A stretch of 64,000 nucleotides of DNA. Origin: Streptomyces laurentii (GTDB lineage Bacteria > Actinomycetota > Actinomycetes > Streptomycetales > Streptomycetaceae). A model generated the notes under the pieces. It had not been told where the DNA came from and made no database searches. It saw only the letters and a program-made list of their open reading frames with translations. Position numbers and translations under genes: made by a program. Where the stretch lies: positions 1,860,001 through 1,924,000 of the forward strand of contig AP017424.1 of the NCBI GenBank assembly GCA_002355495.1. The letters run 5' to 3'. Numbering within the stretch: the stretch's first letter is position 1; every line of letters starts with the position of its first letter. Below, piece after piece: positions 43,774-58,040 of the stretch.

Positions 43774-44661
43774 ATGTCTAATACGCAGCCTGCACCGGTG
43801 GCGTCCGAGCACATCGAGCTCAAGGCCCGCAAGGTCTCCTTCGACTGGGAGGAGACCCCGCTCCACTGGGTCCCCGGCGACCCGTTCACCACGCACACGA
43901 TCAACGTGCTGCACCTGCTGCTTCCGGCCGGCGAGCGCTGGTTCGTGCACGTCTACAAGCAGGTGCTGCCGTACATCACCGACGAGCGGCTGCGCGCGGA
44001 CGTCATCGGCTTCATCGGTCAGGAGGCCGTCCACTCCCAGGCCCACGACGACGTCCTGCCCCACCTCAAGCGGCTGGGGCTCGACCCCACCCCGTACACC
44101 GCGCAGGTCGACTGGTTCTTCGAGAAGCTGCTCGGCGACCGGACCCTGCCGCCCGGCCGGCCGCGCCGCTGGTGGCTGATGGAGCGGGTCGCGCTGATCG
44201 CCGCCATCGAGCACTACACCGCCTTCCTCGGCAACTGGGTGCTCAACGCCGACGAACTCGACCGGGTCGGCGCCGACCCCGTCATGCTCGACCTGCTGCG
44301 CTGGCACGGCGCCGAGGAGGTCGAGCACCGCTCGGTCGCCTACGAACTCTTCCTGCACCTCGACGGCGGCTACCGGCGGCGCGCCCGCACCTGGGCCGCG
44401 GCGTTCTCCGCGCTCGTCTTCATGTGGCAGCGCGGGGTGCGGTTCTTCATGGAGAACGACCCGACACTCCTCGACGCCAAGCCGAGCGTCGGGCAGTTCG
44501 TCCGCAAGGGCCGCGAGGGCGTGCTGCCGTCGACACCGGACATGCTGCGCTCCATCCCCCGCTATCTGAGCCGGAGTTACCACCCCTCCATGGAGGGGTC
44601 CACCGTCCAGGCCGCCGCCTACCTCGCCGCCTCCCCCGGCGCGAACGGAGGCCGGCACTGA
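43774..44661 (+). CDS. Metal-dependent hydrolase family protein, ferritin-like di-iron fold
   Basis: A 295-residue protein of the PF10118 metal-dependent hydrolase family. Candidate metal ligands form a ferritin-like pattern: FIGQEAVHSQAHDDVLPHL (E..H..H), ALIAAIEHYTAFLGNWVLN (E-H), and LRWHGAEEVEHRSVAYELF (H..EE..H). The helical C-terminus contains SALVFMWQRGVRFFMEND. Its stop shares a base with the start of the ferredoxin-type reductase gene (TGATG), which suggests the protein is an oxygenase or desaturase-like enzyme receiving electrons from that reductase rather than a hydrolase. This is inference from motif and coupling. Confidence 0.85.
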   Translation: MSNTQPAPVASEHIELKARKVSFDWEETPLHWVPGDPFTTHTINVLHLLLPAGERWFVHVYKQVLPYITDERLRADVIGFIGQEAVHSQAHDDVLPHLKRLGLDPTPYTAQVDWFFEKLLGDRTLPPGRPRRWWLMERVALIAAIEHYTAFLGNWVLNADELDRVGADPVMLDLLRWHGAEEVEHRSVAYELFLHLDGGYRRRARTWAAAFSALVFMWQRGVRFFMENDPTLLDAKPSVGQFVRKGREGVLPSTPDMLRSIPRYLSRSYHPSMEGSTVQAAAYLAASPGANGGRH

Positions 44662-45757
44662 TGGCGCTCCCGCTCCCCCGCCTGCGTACCGTCGTCCTCG
44701 TCGCGGGTGCCGCGCTGCTCGCCAAGCGGGCGCTGCACCGACGGATCACCGACTCGCCGCTGTGGCCGCTGCCCGCGCTCGACGCACCCGTCTCGGGGTA
44801 CGGGCGCCAGGCCACCGTCACCCGGCGGGTCCGGGTCGCCGCGCGCGCCGAGCCCGCCGAGGGCGTGGCCCAACTCCGCCTGGAGGGAGCCGGTCTGCCC
44901 GCCTGGCAGCCGGGCGCCCACATCGACCTGGTGCTGCCCTCGGGGCCGTACGGCAGTACTCGCTGTGCGGCGACCCGGCCGACCGCGCCGCGTACACGAT
45001 CGCCACCCGGCTGATCGACGAGTCGGCGGGTGGCCGCGGCGGCTCGCGCGAGGTGCACGAACGGCTGTCCGTCGGCACGGAGATCGAGATCCGCGGGCCG
45101 CGCAACCGCTTCCCGCTGGCCCCCGCGCCCGCATACGTCTTCGTCGCCGGCGGCATCGGGATCACGCCCGTCCTGCCGATGGCACGCGCCGCCGAGGCGG
45201 CGGGCGCGGAGTGGCGGCTGCTGTACTGCGGGCGCAGCCGGGCCACCATGCCGTACGCCGAAGAGGCCGAGAAACTCGGGCAGTCGGGGCACTCGGGACA
45301 GAGCGGCGGCCGGACGACGGTCGTCGCCGAGGACTCGGACGGGCGGCCCGACCTGTCCTTCCTGGGCGACCTGCCCGCCGGGACGGAGGTCTACTGCTGC
45401 GGCCCCGAGGGGCTGATGGACGCCGTCGGCGCCGCGCTGCCCGCGGACCGTACGCCGCGCCTGGAGCGCTTCTCCGCCGCGCGCGCCGAGGACGGGACGG
45501 CCTTCGAGGTCGAACTGCGGCGTACGGGACGGACGGTGGAAGTGGCCGCCGGCCAGTCGGTGCTGTCCGCCGTACGCGAGGCGGTGCCGGGTCTGCTCTA
45601 CTCCTGCCAACAGGGGTTCTGCGGCACCTGCCGACAGCGGGTCCTGGAAGGCGAGGTGGACCACCGGGACGAGCTGCTCACCGACGAGGAGCGGGCCGGT
45701 TCCATGCTGATCTGCGTCTCGCGCTGCACGAGCGAGCGGCTGGTGCTCGACCTCTGA
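44661..45757 (+). pseudogene. Ferredoxin-NAD(P)H reductase-type oxygenase reductase, single-base frameshift
   Basis: About 365 residues once repaired. A hydrophobic N-terminal anchor (TVVLVAGAALLAKRALH) is followed by an FAD domain (LPAWQPGAHIDLVLPSG, then RQYSLCGDP in another frame), an NAD domain (AYVFVAGGIGITPVLPMARAA, VYCCGPEGLMDAV) and a C-terminal [2Fe-2S] ferredoxin (YSCQQGFCGTCRQRVLEGEVDHRD... MLICVSRC, four Cys). This is the Vanillate-O-demethylase/PDR reductase layout. The frame breaks at 44943-44947 (CGGGGCCGTACGG); one missing base restores PSGxVRQYSL. Coupled to the upstream di-iron-like gene. Assembly error is likely. Confidence 0.85.
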
Positions 45758-45776
45758 GCGGGCCGCCCTCGCGCGG

Positions 45777-46271
45777 TCAGGGCAGCAGCCAGTCCATCGC
45801 GAGGGTCGCGGCCAGACCGCCGGCGAGGAGGTAAGTGGCCAGCCGGGTCCGGCCGTTGCGGGAGAGTTCGATGACGATCCCGCACAGGATCATCGCGAGC
45901 CCGTACACGCCGACGACCAGGACGGACGTATGGGCCGCGAGGCGGACCACCAGGACCACGGCCATCGCCACGAGCACGACCGAGCCGGCGGCTATCCGCG
46001 CCAGGCGGGCCTGGCGCGGGGTGAGACCGGTCCGCTCGTCCACGGCCTCCCCGTCGGTCACGGCCTCCCCATCGGTCACGACCTCCCCGGCGTCCGCCGG
46101 CTCCCCCACGTCTGCCGGCTCCCGGGCGTGCGCCGACTCCCCGACCTGCACCGGCTCCCGGGCGTCGACGGCCTCGGGCGTCCCGGCGGCCTTCGGCGTG
46201 TCCGCGGTCTCCGGCGTCTCCTCGGTGTCCGGCCTGCGGGTGTCCTGGGTGTCCTGCTCGGAAGCGCTCAT
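45777..46271 (-). CDS. Small membrane protein with repetitive acidic N-terminus
   Basis: A 164-residue protein. Residues 1-80 are a disordered Thr/Glu/Pro/Ala/Val-rich segment with repeats (REPVQVGESAHAREPADVGEPADAGE; TDGEAVTDGEAVDE). Three transmembrane helices follow at about 93-113, 116-136 and 146-163 (AAGSVVLVAMAVVLVVRLA; VLVVGVYGLAMILCGIVIEL; TYLLAGGLAATLAMDWLLP). Function unknown. Divergent from a TetR gene only 38 bp away, so it may be regulated by it. Confidence 0.8.
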   Translation of the reverse strand: MSASEQDTQDTRRPDTEETPETADTPKAAGTPEAVDAREPVQVGESAHAREPADVGEPADAGEVVTDGEAVTDGEAVDERTGLTPRQARLARIAAGSVVLVAMAVVLVVRLAAHTSVLVVGVYGLAMILCGIVIELSRNGRTRLATYLLAGGLAATLAMDWLLP

Positions 46272-46309
46272 ATGCCGGGAGGGTAACGGACTCCCGATAG
46301 GCTGTTCGC

Positions 46310-47083
46310 ATGACGACCGGAGTGCGCCGCAGGATGGGCGTCGAGGAGCGCAAGCAGCAACTGATCGGGGTGGCCCTGGAGCTGTTCAGCCACCGCTCCC
46401 CCGACGAGGTCTCCATCGACGAGATCGCCGCGGCCGCGGGCATCTCACGGCCGCTGGTCTACCACTACTTCCCCGGCAAGCAGTCCCTGTACGAGGCGGC
46501 CCTGCGACGCGCCGCCGACGAGCTGGCGGCACGCTTCGTCGAGCCGCCGCACGGCCCGCTCGGGGCGCGGCTGCTGCGGGTGATGGTCCGGTTCTTCGAC
46601 TTCGTCGACGAGCACGGGCCGGGGTTCGCGGCGCTGATGCGCGGCGGCCCGGCGGCCGGCTCGTCGAACGCCAACGCGATGATCGACGAGGTCCGGCAGG
46701 CCGCGTACGAGCAGATACTCGCGCACCTGGACGTCGAACGACCCTCGGCGCGGCTCGAACTGGTCGTCCGTTCCTGGGTGTCGCTCGCCGAGTCGACGGC
46801 GCTGCTGTGGCTGGACGGGCGGCGGGTGCCGCGCGAGGAGCTGGAGCGGCAGCTCGTGCACGACTTCGCGGCGCTGGCGGCGGTGAGCGCCGCGTACGAC
46901 ACGGAGATGGCGGGCATCCTGGTCCGGATCCTCGCCGACGAGCCGGCCGACGGTCCGTTCGGCGAGCTGGTGGGCCGGCTCGCGGCGCTCGCGCCGGAAC
47001 TGCCGGGCCCGGCACACGCACCCGAGGCTCCCGTCGAGCCCGGCCCGGCGGCGGGTCAGGCAGCCGGTCAGCGCTTGGCGTAG
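46310..47083 (+). CDS. TetR-family transcriptional regulator
   Basis: A 257-residue regulator. The HTH is KQQLIGVALELFSHRSPDEVSIDEIAAAAGISRPLVYHYFPGKQSLYEAAL; the C-terminal helical domain carries FVDEHGPGFAALMRGGPA and WVSLAESTALLWLDGRRVPREEL, common in actinobacterial fatty-acid-type TetRs. A Pro/Ala tail ends the protein. Divergent from the small membrane protein gene across 38 bp. The 3' end overlaps the convergent tautomerase gene by 16 bp. Confidence 0.9.
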   Translation: MTTGVRRRMGVEERKQQLIGVALELFSHRSPDEVSIDEIAAAAGISRPLVYHYFPGKQSLYEAALRRAADELAARFVEPPHGPLGARLLRVMVRFFDFVDEHGPGFAALMRGGPAAGSSNANAMIDEVRQAAYEQILAHLDVERPSARLELVVRSWVSLAESTALLWLDGRRVPREELERQLVHDFAALAAVSAAYDTEMAGILVRILADEPADGPFGELVGRLAALAPELPGPAHAPEAPVEPGPAAGQAAGQRLA

Positions 47084-47400
47084 GACGGGTCGAGGTCGCG
47101 TACCTCGGCGCTCAGGGTGACGCCCTCGGTCTCCTTCAGATAGCCGGGCAGCAGGTCGAGCACGGCCGCCGACAGACGCGCCTTGGCCTCGGGGCTGCGG
47201 CCCGCGAACAGGGCGATGTCGACGTGGACGAGGGCGCCCGCGCCCGTACCGTCGCCACTCACGGTCTCCTCCACCTCGCGGAAACTGGTCACGCAGGCCG
47301 CGAGGCGCGCGCCGGCCGTCTCCACGACGATCGGGTGCAGGGCGAGGGCGAAGCCGCGCCGGTCGAGGGGCGCGGAGTAGTCGACGGTGATCTGGGGCAT
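47068..47400 (-). CDS. 5-carboxymethyl-2-hydroxymuconate delta-isomerase-like (tautomerase superfamily)
   Basis: A 110-residue protein with the N-terminal catalytic Pro 2 (MPQITVDYS) and the CHMI-type pattern FALALHPIVVETAGARLAACVTSFREVEE, ALVHVDIALFAGRSPEAKARLSAAVL. CHMI acts in homoprotocatechuate degradation, but no other genes of that pathway are near, so the physiological substrate is open. Divergent from a GNAT gene 56 bp away; overlaps the TetR gene tail. Confidence 0.85.
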   Translation of the reverse strand: MPQITVDYSAPLDRRGFALALHPIVVETAGARLAACVTSFREVEETVSGDGTGAGALVHVDIALFAGRSPEAKARLSAAVLDLLPGYLKETEGVTLSAEVRDLDPSYAKR

Positions 47401-47456
47401 GGCGGGGGTCGCTCCTGGTGGTACGGATGTCCTGGCACACCTTTACGGTGATCGCC

Positions 47457-47966
47457 ATGACGGTACAAGTGACCTTCCGGCAGGCGGACGCCCGCGACCT
47501 CGACGTATTGGTGCGGCTGCACGACGACGCCGCGCGCTGGATGCTCCGCCACGCGATCGACCAGTGGCGGCCGGGGACGCGCGGCCCCGGGCATTTCGCG
47601 GCACGGATCGCCGCGGGCGAGGTGTGGCTGGCGGAACGCGAGGGCCGGGTGGCCGGCGCGTACGAGCTGTGGTGGGAGGACGCGTCGGTGTGGGGGCCGC
47701 GGCCGCCGGAGGCCGGGTACGTGCACCGGCTGATGACCGACCGGACGGTGGCGCCCGCCGGGACCGGGCGGGTCCTGCTCGCGCACGCGGAGGAGCGGAT
47801 GGCGGCGGCGGGCCGGCAGCTGGCCCGGCTGGACTGCGAGGCGGGCGATCCGCGGCTGCGGACGTACTACGAGGGCGCGGGGTACGCGGTCACCGGGCGT
47901 CTGGAGAAGGTGGCGGCGGACGGGCGGGAGTACGCCGTCACGCTCATGGAGAAGACGCTGGCCTGA
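47457..47966 (+). CDS. GNAT-family N-acetyltransferase
   Basis: A 169-residue acetyltransferase: VTFRQADARDLDVLVRLHDDAARWM, YVHRLMTDRTVAPAGTGRVLLAHAEERM (motif A), LARLDCEAGDPRLRTYYEGAGYAVTGRLEK (motif B). The W-rich acceptor region (YELWWEDASVWGP) is typical of small-molecule acetyltransferases. Substrate unknown. Start ATG 47457. Transcribed alone, ended by the shared hairpin at 48019. Confidence 0.88.
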   Translation: MTVQVTFRQADARDLDVLVRLHDDAARWMLRHAIDQWRPGTRGPGHFAARIAAGEVWLAEREGRVAGAYELWWEDASVWGPRPPEAGYVHRLMTDRTVAPAGTGRVLLAHAEERMAAAGRQLARLDCEAGDPRLRTYYEGAGYAVTGRLEKVAADGREYAVTLMEKTLA

Positions 47967-48018
47967 GAAACGGCCGGCGCCGTCGCGCCGGTGGAGAAGC
48001 CCCTGGTCCGGGACACGG

Positions 48019-48054
48019 CCGTGCCCCCTCCCGCCGGAGCGGAAGGGGGCACGG
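48019..48054. terminator. Bidirectional terminator
   Basis: CCGTGCCCCCT pairs with AGGGGGCACGG (11 bp perfect) around a 14-nt loop that can itself form a small stem. Lies between the convergent GNAT and amylopullulanase genes. Confidence 0.8.
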
Positions 48055-48072
48055 GTCACGCGCGGGTCGCGC

Positions 48073-53400
<5,328 letters not shown>

Positions 53401-53483
53401 GGGGGTTGGCTCCCAGGAGGTGCGGGTCTGGTGGTACGGGAGGGCGGGGCGGCGCGGGCTGCGGGTCGTGGGTCCCTGGGGGG

Positions 53484-54869
53484 TCAGCAGCCTCGGGCAG
53501 CCGTGTGGAGGGCCACTGCCGTGTTGGGGGCGAGGGTGGCGGTGAATTTGCCCGTCGCGTCGACCGTCACCCGGGTGTTGTCGCGCTGGACGTCGCAGTA
53601 GGCGCCGGCGGGCAGGGAGGTCTGGAAGGTGCGGGTGAGGGACGAGGGCTCGTGGTTGATCGCGACGTAGGCGGCGTTGCCGCGGCCGAAGGCGATGGCG
53701 TCGTTGCCGTTGTCCCACCAGTTGGTGACGCCCTGGCCGCGCGCGGTGTTGCGGAAGCCGACCATGGAGGAGATCTCGCGCCAGGCGTGCTGGCACTTCC
53801 AGCCGTTCTGGTAACAGGCGCTCACCTGGTGGTTGTTGGGGGCTCCGGCGTCCTTGCTGGTCCACTCGTAGCCGGAGTTGACGTCCGGGGAGCCGTACGG
53901 CCAGGCGAGCATGAAGACGTTGGCGAGGGTGTAGTCCGCGCCGTTCTTGTAGTTGAGGGTGTCGCCGCCGCGCTCGGTGTCGTGGTTGTCGACGAAGACG
54001 GCGGACTGGCCCGAGGGCATGTAGGCCCAGCCCTCGCCGTAGTTGTTCAGATAGGCGAGCTTCTCGTTCTGGAAGACGCGCTTGAGGTCGCGGGCGTAGC
54101 GGAACTCCTGGACGTCGCCGTTGCCGAGGTACTCGGTCGGGGACACGGCCTCGCCGGCGCCGTAGATGGCCTCCTGCTTCCAGTAGACGGAAGGCTTCGT
54201 CAGCCGGGACTTGATGTTCGCGAGGTCGGCGGCCGGCATGTGCTTGGCGGCGTCGATCCGGAAGCCGTCGGCGCCCAGTGACAGCAGGTCGTCGAGGTAG
54301 CCGGCGATCCGGCCGCGGACGTAGTCCTCGCCGGTGTCGAGGTCGGCCAGGCCGACGAGTTCGCAGTTCTGGACGTTGGCGCGGTCCTGGTAGTTGGTGA
54401 TCTCCGCGCGGCAGTCGTCCATGTCCCAGCCGGAGTACAGGCCGGGGTAGTCGTACTTGGAGTACGTGCTGCCGCCGGTCCCGGTGCCGGAACCGGCGGA
54501 CATGTGGTTGATCACGGAGTCCACGACGACCTTCACGCCGGCGGCGTGGCAGGTGGAGACCATGGACGAGAACGCGGCGCGGTCGCCGAGCGGGCCGGCG
54601 ATCTTGTAGCTGACCGGCTGGTACGCGGTCCACCACTGCGTGCCCTGGATGCGCTCCTGGGGCGGCGAGACCTGCACGTAGCCGTAGCCGGCCGGGCCGA
54701 GCTGGTCGGTGCAGGCGCGGGCCACGGAGGCGAAGTTCCACTCGAACATCACGGCGGTGACGTCCTTGGTGCCGGGAGGCGCGGCCTGGGCGGCGGGCGC
54801 GGGCGCCGTCACGGCCAGGGCGGCTCCCGCCGCGAGGGCGAGCGTGGCGGACACGGTCTTTCGGGCCAT
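53484..54869 (-). CDS. Secreted alpha-amylase (GH13)
   Basis: A 461-residue extracellular enzyme. The signal peptide [20 protein letters not shown]... ends near [10 protein letters not shown]. Catalytic Asp is in [12 protein letters not shown] (about 206), Glu in [12 protein letters not shown] (about 231), Asp in [12 protein letters not shown] (about 293); VVDSVINHM is the first conserved region. The compact Streptomyces alpha-amylase form lacks a separate starch-binding domain. ATG 54869 has AGGAGG 5-6 nt upstream; an in-frame ATG at 54908 would bury the ribosome site. CTTGC/GCAAG repeats upstream suggest MalR-type control. The amylopullulanase gene follows after 83 nt. Confidence 0.96.
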   Translation of the reverse strand: MARKTVSATLALAAGAALAVTAPAPAAQAAPPGTKDVTAVMFEWNFASVARACTDQLGPAGYGYVQVSPPQERIQGTQWWTAYQPVSYKIAGPLGDRAAFSSMVSTCHAAGVKVVVDSVINHMSAGSGTGTGGSTYSKYDYPGLYSGWDMDDCRAEITNYQDRANVQNCELVGLADLDTGEDYVRGRIAGYLDDLLSLGADGFRIDAAKHMPAADLANIKSRLTKPSVYWKQEAIYGAGEAVSPTEYLGNGDVQEFRYARDLKRVFQNEKLAYLNNYGEGWAYMPSGQSAVFVDNHDTERGGDTLNYKNGADYTLANVFMLAWPYGSPDVNSGYEWTSKDAGAPNNHQVSACYQNGWKCQHAWREISSMVGFRNTARGQGVTNWWDNGNDAIAFGRGNAAYVAINHEPSSLTRTFQTSLPAGAYCDVQRDNTRVTVDATGKFTATLAPNTAVALHTAARGC

Positions 54870-54897
54870 GACTTCCTCCTGTGCGGCTCCCCGACCA

Positions 54898-54935
54898 CTT
54901 GCCGACACCAGCGGTTCGCAAGATGTTGCCGCAAG
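54898..54935. promoter_or_regulatory. GCAAG/CTTGC repeats upstream of alpha-amylase
   Basis: CTTGC at 54898-54902 and GCAAG at 54918-54922 and 54931-54935 (13 nt apart) lie 29-66 nt before the amylase start. The same pentamers occur in the malE-malR region. In Streptomyces such repeats are the targets of MalR/Reg1 LacI-type repressors on amylase genes. Confidence 0.68.
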
Positions 54936-55039
54936 CGACAGAAACGGATTTCAGCCGTGACCGTAGGGGCGTACAGGTGTGCGGTCAACCCTTTCCGCAC
55001 GTCCGGGCGGAACCCGGGGGCCACCCACGGGAATACGAC

Positions 55040-55069
55040 GGGACCCCGGCGAACATCCGCCGGGGTCCC
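55040..55069. terminator. Terminator of the aglA-lacI transcript
   Basis: GGGACCCCGGCG pairs with CGCCGGGGTCCC (12 bp perfect), loop AACATC, 10 nt beyond the LacI gene stop. Confidence 0.85.
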
Positions 55070-55078
55070 GGGGGTTGG

Positions 55079-56134
55079 TCAGAGACCGGTGGGGCGCTGG
55101 GCCGTCGAGCCGCGGACCACCAGTTCCGGCTGGAAGACGAACTCCGTGCGCTGGACCGGGTTTCCCTCGATCTCCTCCAGGAGCGTGCCGACGGCCGCCG
55201 TCGCCATCGCCTGCACCGGCTGCCGGACCGTGGTCAGCGGCGGGTCGGTGAACGCGATGAGCGGGGAGTCGTCGAAGCCGACCACCGACACGTCCCGGGG
55301 CACGTCGAGCCCGCGGGCGCGGGCCGCCCGGACGGCGCCGAGCGCCATCAGGTCGGAGCCGCACACGATGCCCGTACAGCCCTCGTCGAGCAGCAGGTCG
55401 GCGGCGGCGTGCCCGCCCTCCACGCCGAACAGGGTGGGCCGGACGAAGCGTTCCGCCTCGTCCCGGGCGATGCCGAGCCGGGCGTGGAGTTCGGCGGCGA
55501 AGCCCTCGGCCTTGCGGCGCGAGGGGACGTACCGGACCGGTCCGATGGCCAGGCCGATCCGCTCGTGGCCGAGGTCGGCGAGATGGCGTACGGCCATCCG
55601 GGCCGCGGCCCGGTCGTCGGGCGAGACGAAGTTGGCGTCGACGCGCTCGTTGAAGCCGTTGACGAGGACGAACGGCACCCCGCGCGCGGCGAGCCGGGTG
55701 TAGCGGGCCGGGTCGGCGGAGGCGTCCGCGTGCAGCCCGGACAGGAAGACGATGCCGGCCACCCCACGCTCCACCAGCTGCTCGACCAGCTCGTCCTCGG
55801 TGGCGCCGCCGGGCATCTGGGTGCACAGCACCGGGGTGTAGCCGTGCCCGGCCAGCACCTGCTCGATGACCTGCGCGAACGCCGGGAAGATGGGGTTGGT
55901 CAGCTCGGGCACGACCAGGCCGATGAGGCCCGCGCTGCGCCGTTTCAGCCGTACGGGACGCTCGTAGCCGAGCACGTCGAGCGCGGCCAGCACCTTGTGC
56001 CGGGTCGCGCCGGCCACGCCCGCCTTGCCGTTGAGGACCCGGCTGACGGTGGCCTCGCTCACCCCCGACTGGGCCGCGATGTCCGCGAGCCGCGGAGCGC
56101 CCCCTCCGGCGCCCCGCGGCGGGGGAATCGTCAC
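55079..56134 (-). CDS. LacI-family regulator, close paralogue of MalR
   Basis: A 351-residue repressor. The HTH and hinge are PRLADIAAQSGVSEATVSRVLNGKAGVAGATRHKVLAALDVLGYERP; the sugar-binding core has GLVVPELTNPIFPAFAQVIEQ, SVVGFDDSPLIAFTDPPLTTVRQP and FVFQPELVVRGST. The DNA-binding part is almost identical to that of the MalR-like gene at 61665, so they likely share operators, and effector specificity may differ. GTG 56134 overlaps the alpha-glucosidase stop by 4 nt, so the regulator is coupled to the enzyme. Confidence 0.93.
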   Translation of the reverse strand: MTIPPPRGAGGGAPRLADIAAQSGVSEATVSRVLNGKAGVAGATRHKVLAALDVLGYERPVRLKRRSAGLIGLVVPELTNPIFPAFAQVIEQVLAGHGYTPVLCTQMPGGATEDELVEQLVERGVAGIVFLSGLHADASADPARYTRLAARGVPFVLVNGFNERVDANFVSPDDRAAARMAVRHLADLGHERIGLAIGPVRYVPSRRKAEGFAAELHARLGIARDEAERFVRPTLFGVEGGHAAADLLLDEGCTGIVCGSDLMALGAVRAARARGLDVPRDVSVVGFDDSPLIAFTDPPLTTVRQPVQAMATAAVGTLLEEIEGNPVQRTEFVFQPELVVRGSTAQRPTGL

Positions 56135-57816
56135 ACCGCCCACCAGACTGTCGTGTCGGCGGGCAGCTCGACGAACTCCTCGCCGGCGAGGACGGCGGAC
56201 GCGCCGACGGCCTCGCTGGCGAGCAGGAACCGGCCGGGCCGCGGGACGGTGATGACCCGGCCGGTGGTGTTGGCGGTGCAGACGAATCCGTCGCGGCGGA
56301 AGGCCAGGACGCCCTCGGGGGCGTCCAGCCACTCCACGGAATCGCCCGCGCCGAGCCCGGGTCGCGTCCGGCGCACGGCGAGCGCGGCGCGGTACAGCTC
56401 CAGGGTGGAGGCGGGGTCGCCGGTCTGCGCCTCGACGCTGAGGGCGCCCCAGGTGGCGGGCTGCGGCAGCCAGGAGCCGCCGGCGCCGAAGCCGTACGAG
56501 CCGCCCTCGACGGTCCACGGGATCGGCACCCGGCAGCCGTCGCGGAAGCCGTCCTGGCCGGTGGCGCGGAAGAAGGACGGGTCCTGACGGACCTCGTCGG
56601 GCAGGTCGGTGACGTCGGGCAGGCCGAGTTCCTCGCCCTGGTAGACGTACGCGGAGCCGGGCAGCGCGAGCATCAGCAGGGTCGCGGCGCGGGCCCGGCG
56701 CAGGCCGAGGGCGCGGTCGCCCGGGGTGCGCAGCTGGGTGCCGAGGCCGGCCGGGTTGGCGAAGCGGGTGGCGTGCCGGGTGACGTCGTGGTTGGACAGC
56801 ACCCAGGTGGTGGGGGCGCCGACGGGGCGCATCGCGGCGAGCGAGGCGTCGATCACGAGCCGCAGCTCGGCCGCGTCCCACGAGGTGCCCAGGTACTGGA
56901 AGTTGAAGGCCTGGTGCATCTCGTCGGGGCGCACGTAGTGGGCGGTGCGCTCGACGGTCGGGGTCCAGGCCTCGGCGACCAGGACGCGGTCGTCGCCGTA
57001 CTCGGCGAGGACGGTGCGCCAGGAGCGGTAGACCTCGTGCACGCCGTCCTGGTCGAAGAAGGGCATGACGTCGTTGCCGAGCAGCTTGAGCTGGTCGTGG
57101 CCGCCGATGTCGGGCAGGCCCTCGGCCTTGACCAGGCCGTGGGCGACGTCGACGCGGAAGCCGTCGACGCCCATGTCGAGCCAGAAGCGCAGGATGGAGC
57201 GGAACTCGTCGCGGACGGCCGGGTGTTCCCAGTTGAAGTCGGGCTGCTCGGGCGCGAAGAGGTGCAGATACCAGTCGCCTGGGGTGCCGTCCGGGTTCTC
57301 GGTGCGGGTCCAGGCGGGGCCGCCGAAGATGGACTCCCAGTCGTTGGGCGGGAGTTCGCCATCGACGCCCTGGCCGGGGCGGAAGTGGTAGCGCTCGCGC
57401 AGCGGGGAGCCGGGGCCCTCGGCGAGGGCGCGGCGGAACCACTCGTGCCGGTCGGAGGAGTGGTTGGGGACCAGGTCGACGATGATCCGCAGGCCCAGGG
57501 CGTGGGCCTCGCGGATGAGGGCGTCGGCGTCGTCCAGCGTGCCGAACATGGGGTCGATGGTCCGGTAGTCGGAGACGTCGTAGCCGGCGTCGGCCTGCGG
57601 GGAGGCGTAGAAGGGCGAGAGCCAGACGGCGTCGACACCGAGGTCCCGGAGGTACGGCAGCCGGCTGCGGACGCCCGCGAGGTCGCCCATGCCGTCGCCG
57701 TTCCCGTCGGCGAAGCTGCGCGGATAGACCTGGTAGATCACCGCGTCTCTCCACCAGTCCGACTGCGTGCCGGTGGCGGGGGCGGCGTCGGTGGCGGTGG
57801 TGAGGTGCTGGGTCAT
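56131..57816 (-). CDS. aglA: Alpha-glucosidase (GH13)
   Basis: A 561-residue cytosolic enzyme (no signal peptide) that cuts imported maltose and maltodextrins to glucose. It has WWRDAVIYQVYPRSFADGNGDGMGDLAG, VDLVPNHSSDRHEWF, catalytic Asp in DGFRVDVAHG (about 220), Glu in VLVAEAWTP (about 278) and Asp in VLSNHDVTRH (about 340). This is the oligo-1,6/alpha-glucosidase subgroup. Upstream malG ends 224 nt away beyond a terminator. The LacI-type gene is coupled downstream. In S. coelicolor the gene at this place is called aglA; the symbol is by position and family. Confidence 0.94.
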   Translation of the reverse strand: MTQHLTTATDAAPATGTQSDWWRDAVIYQVYPRSFADGNGDGMGDLAGVRSRLPYLRDLGVDAVWLSPFYASPQADAGYDVSDYRTIDPMFGTLDDADALIREAHALGLRIIVDLVPNHSSDRHEWFRRALAEGPGSPLRERYHFRPGQGVDGELPPNDWESIFGGPAWTRTENPDGTPGDWYLHLFAPEQPDFNWEHPAVRDEFRSILRFWLDMGVDGFRVDVAHGLVKAEGLPDIGGHDQLKLLGNDVMPFFDQDGVHEVYRSWRTVLAEYGDDRVLVAEAWTPTVERTAHYVRPDEMHQAFNFQYLGTSWDAAELRLVIDASLAAMRPVGAPTTWVLSNHDVTRHATRFANPAGLGTQLRTPGDRALGLRRARAATLLMLALPGSAYVYQGEELGLPDVTDLPDEVRQDPSFFRATGQDGFRDGCRVPIPWTVEGGSYGFGAGGSWLPQPATWGALSVEAQTGDPASTLELYRAALAVRRTRPGLGAGDSVEWLDAPEGVLAFRRDGFVCTANTTGRVITVPRPGRFLLASEAVGASAVLAGEEFVELPADTTVWWAV

Positions 57817-57976
57817 GTCTTCCTAGCGTCGAAAGGAGCGTGCGGACACGGGACGGCGGTGCGGGCGGGACGGCGGTACGGGCGGGACAGCGCGGTTCCG
57901 CGGGTGCGGCGGCGGTGCGGCAGGGGCGGCCGGGCAGGACGGCACGGCCGCACGGCCGCGTAGTGGCGGTGCGGGA

Positions 57977-58011
57977 CACCGGCGTACATCCTGGGCGGGT
58001 GTACGCCGGTG
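57977..58011. terminator. Terminator of malEFG
   Basis: CACCGGCGTACA pairs with TGTACGCCGGTG (12 bp perfect) around an 11-nt loop, 29 nt after the malG stop. Confidence 0.85.
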
Positions 58012-58040
58012 CCCCGGCCGGGACTTCGCGAAGTGGGGGC

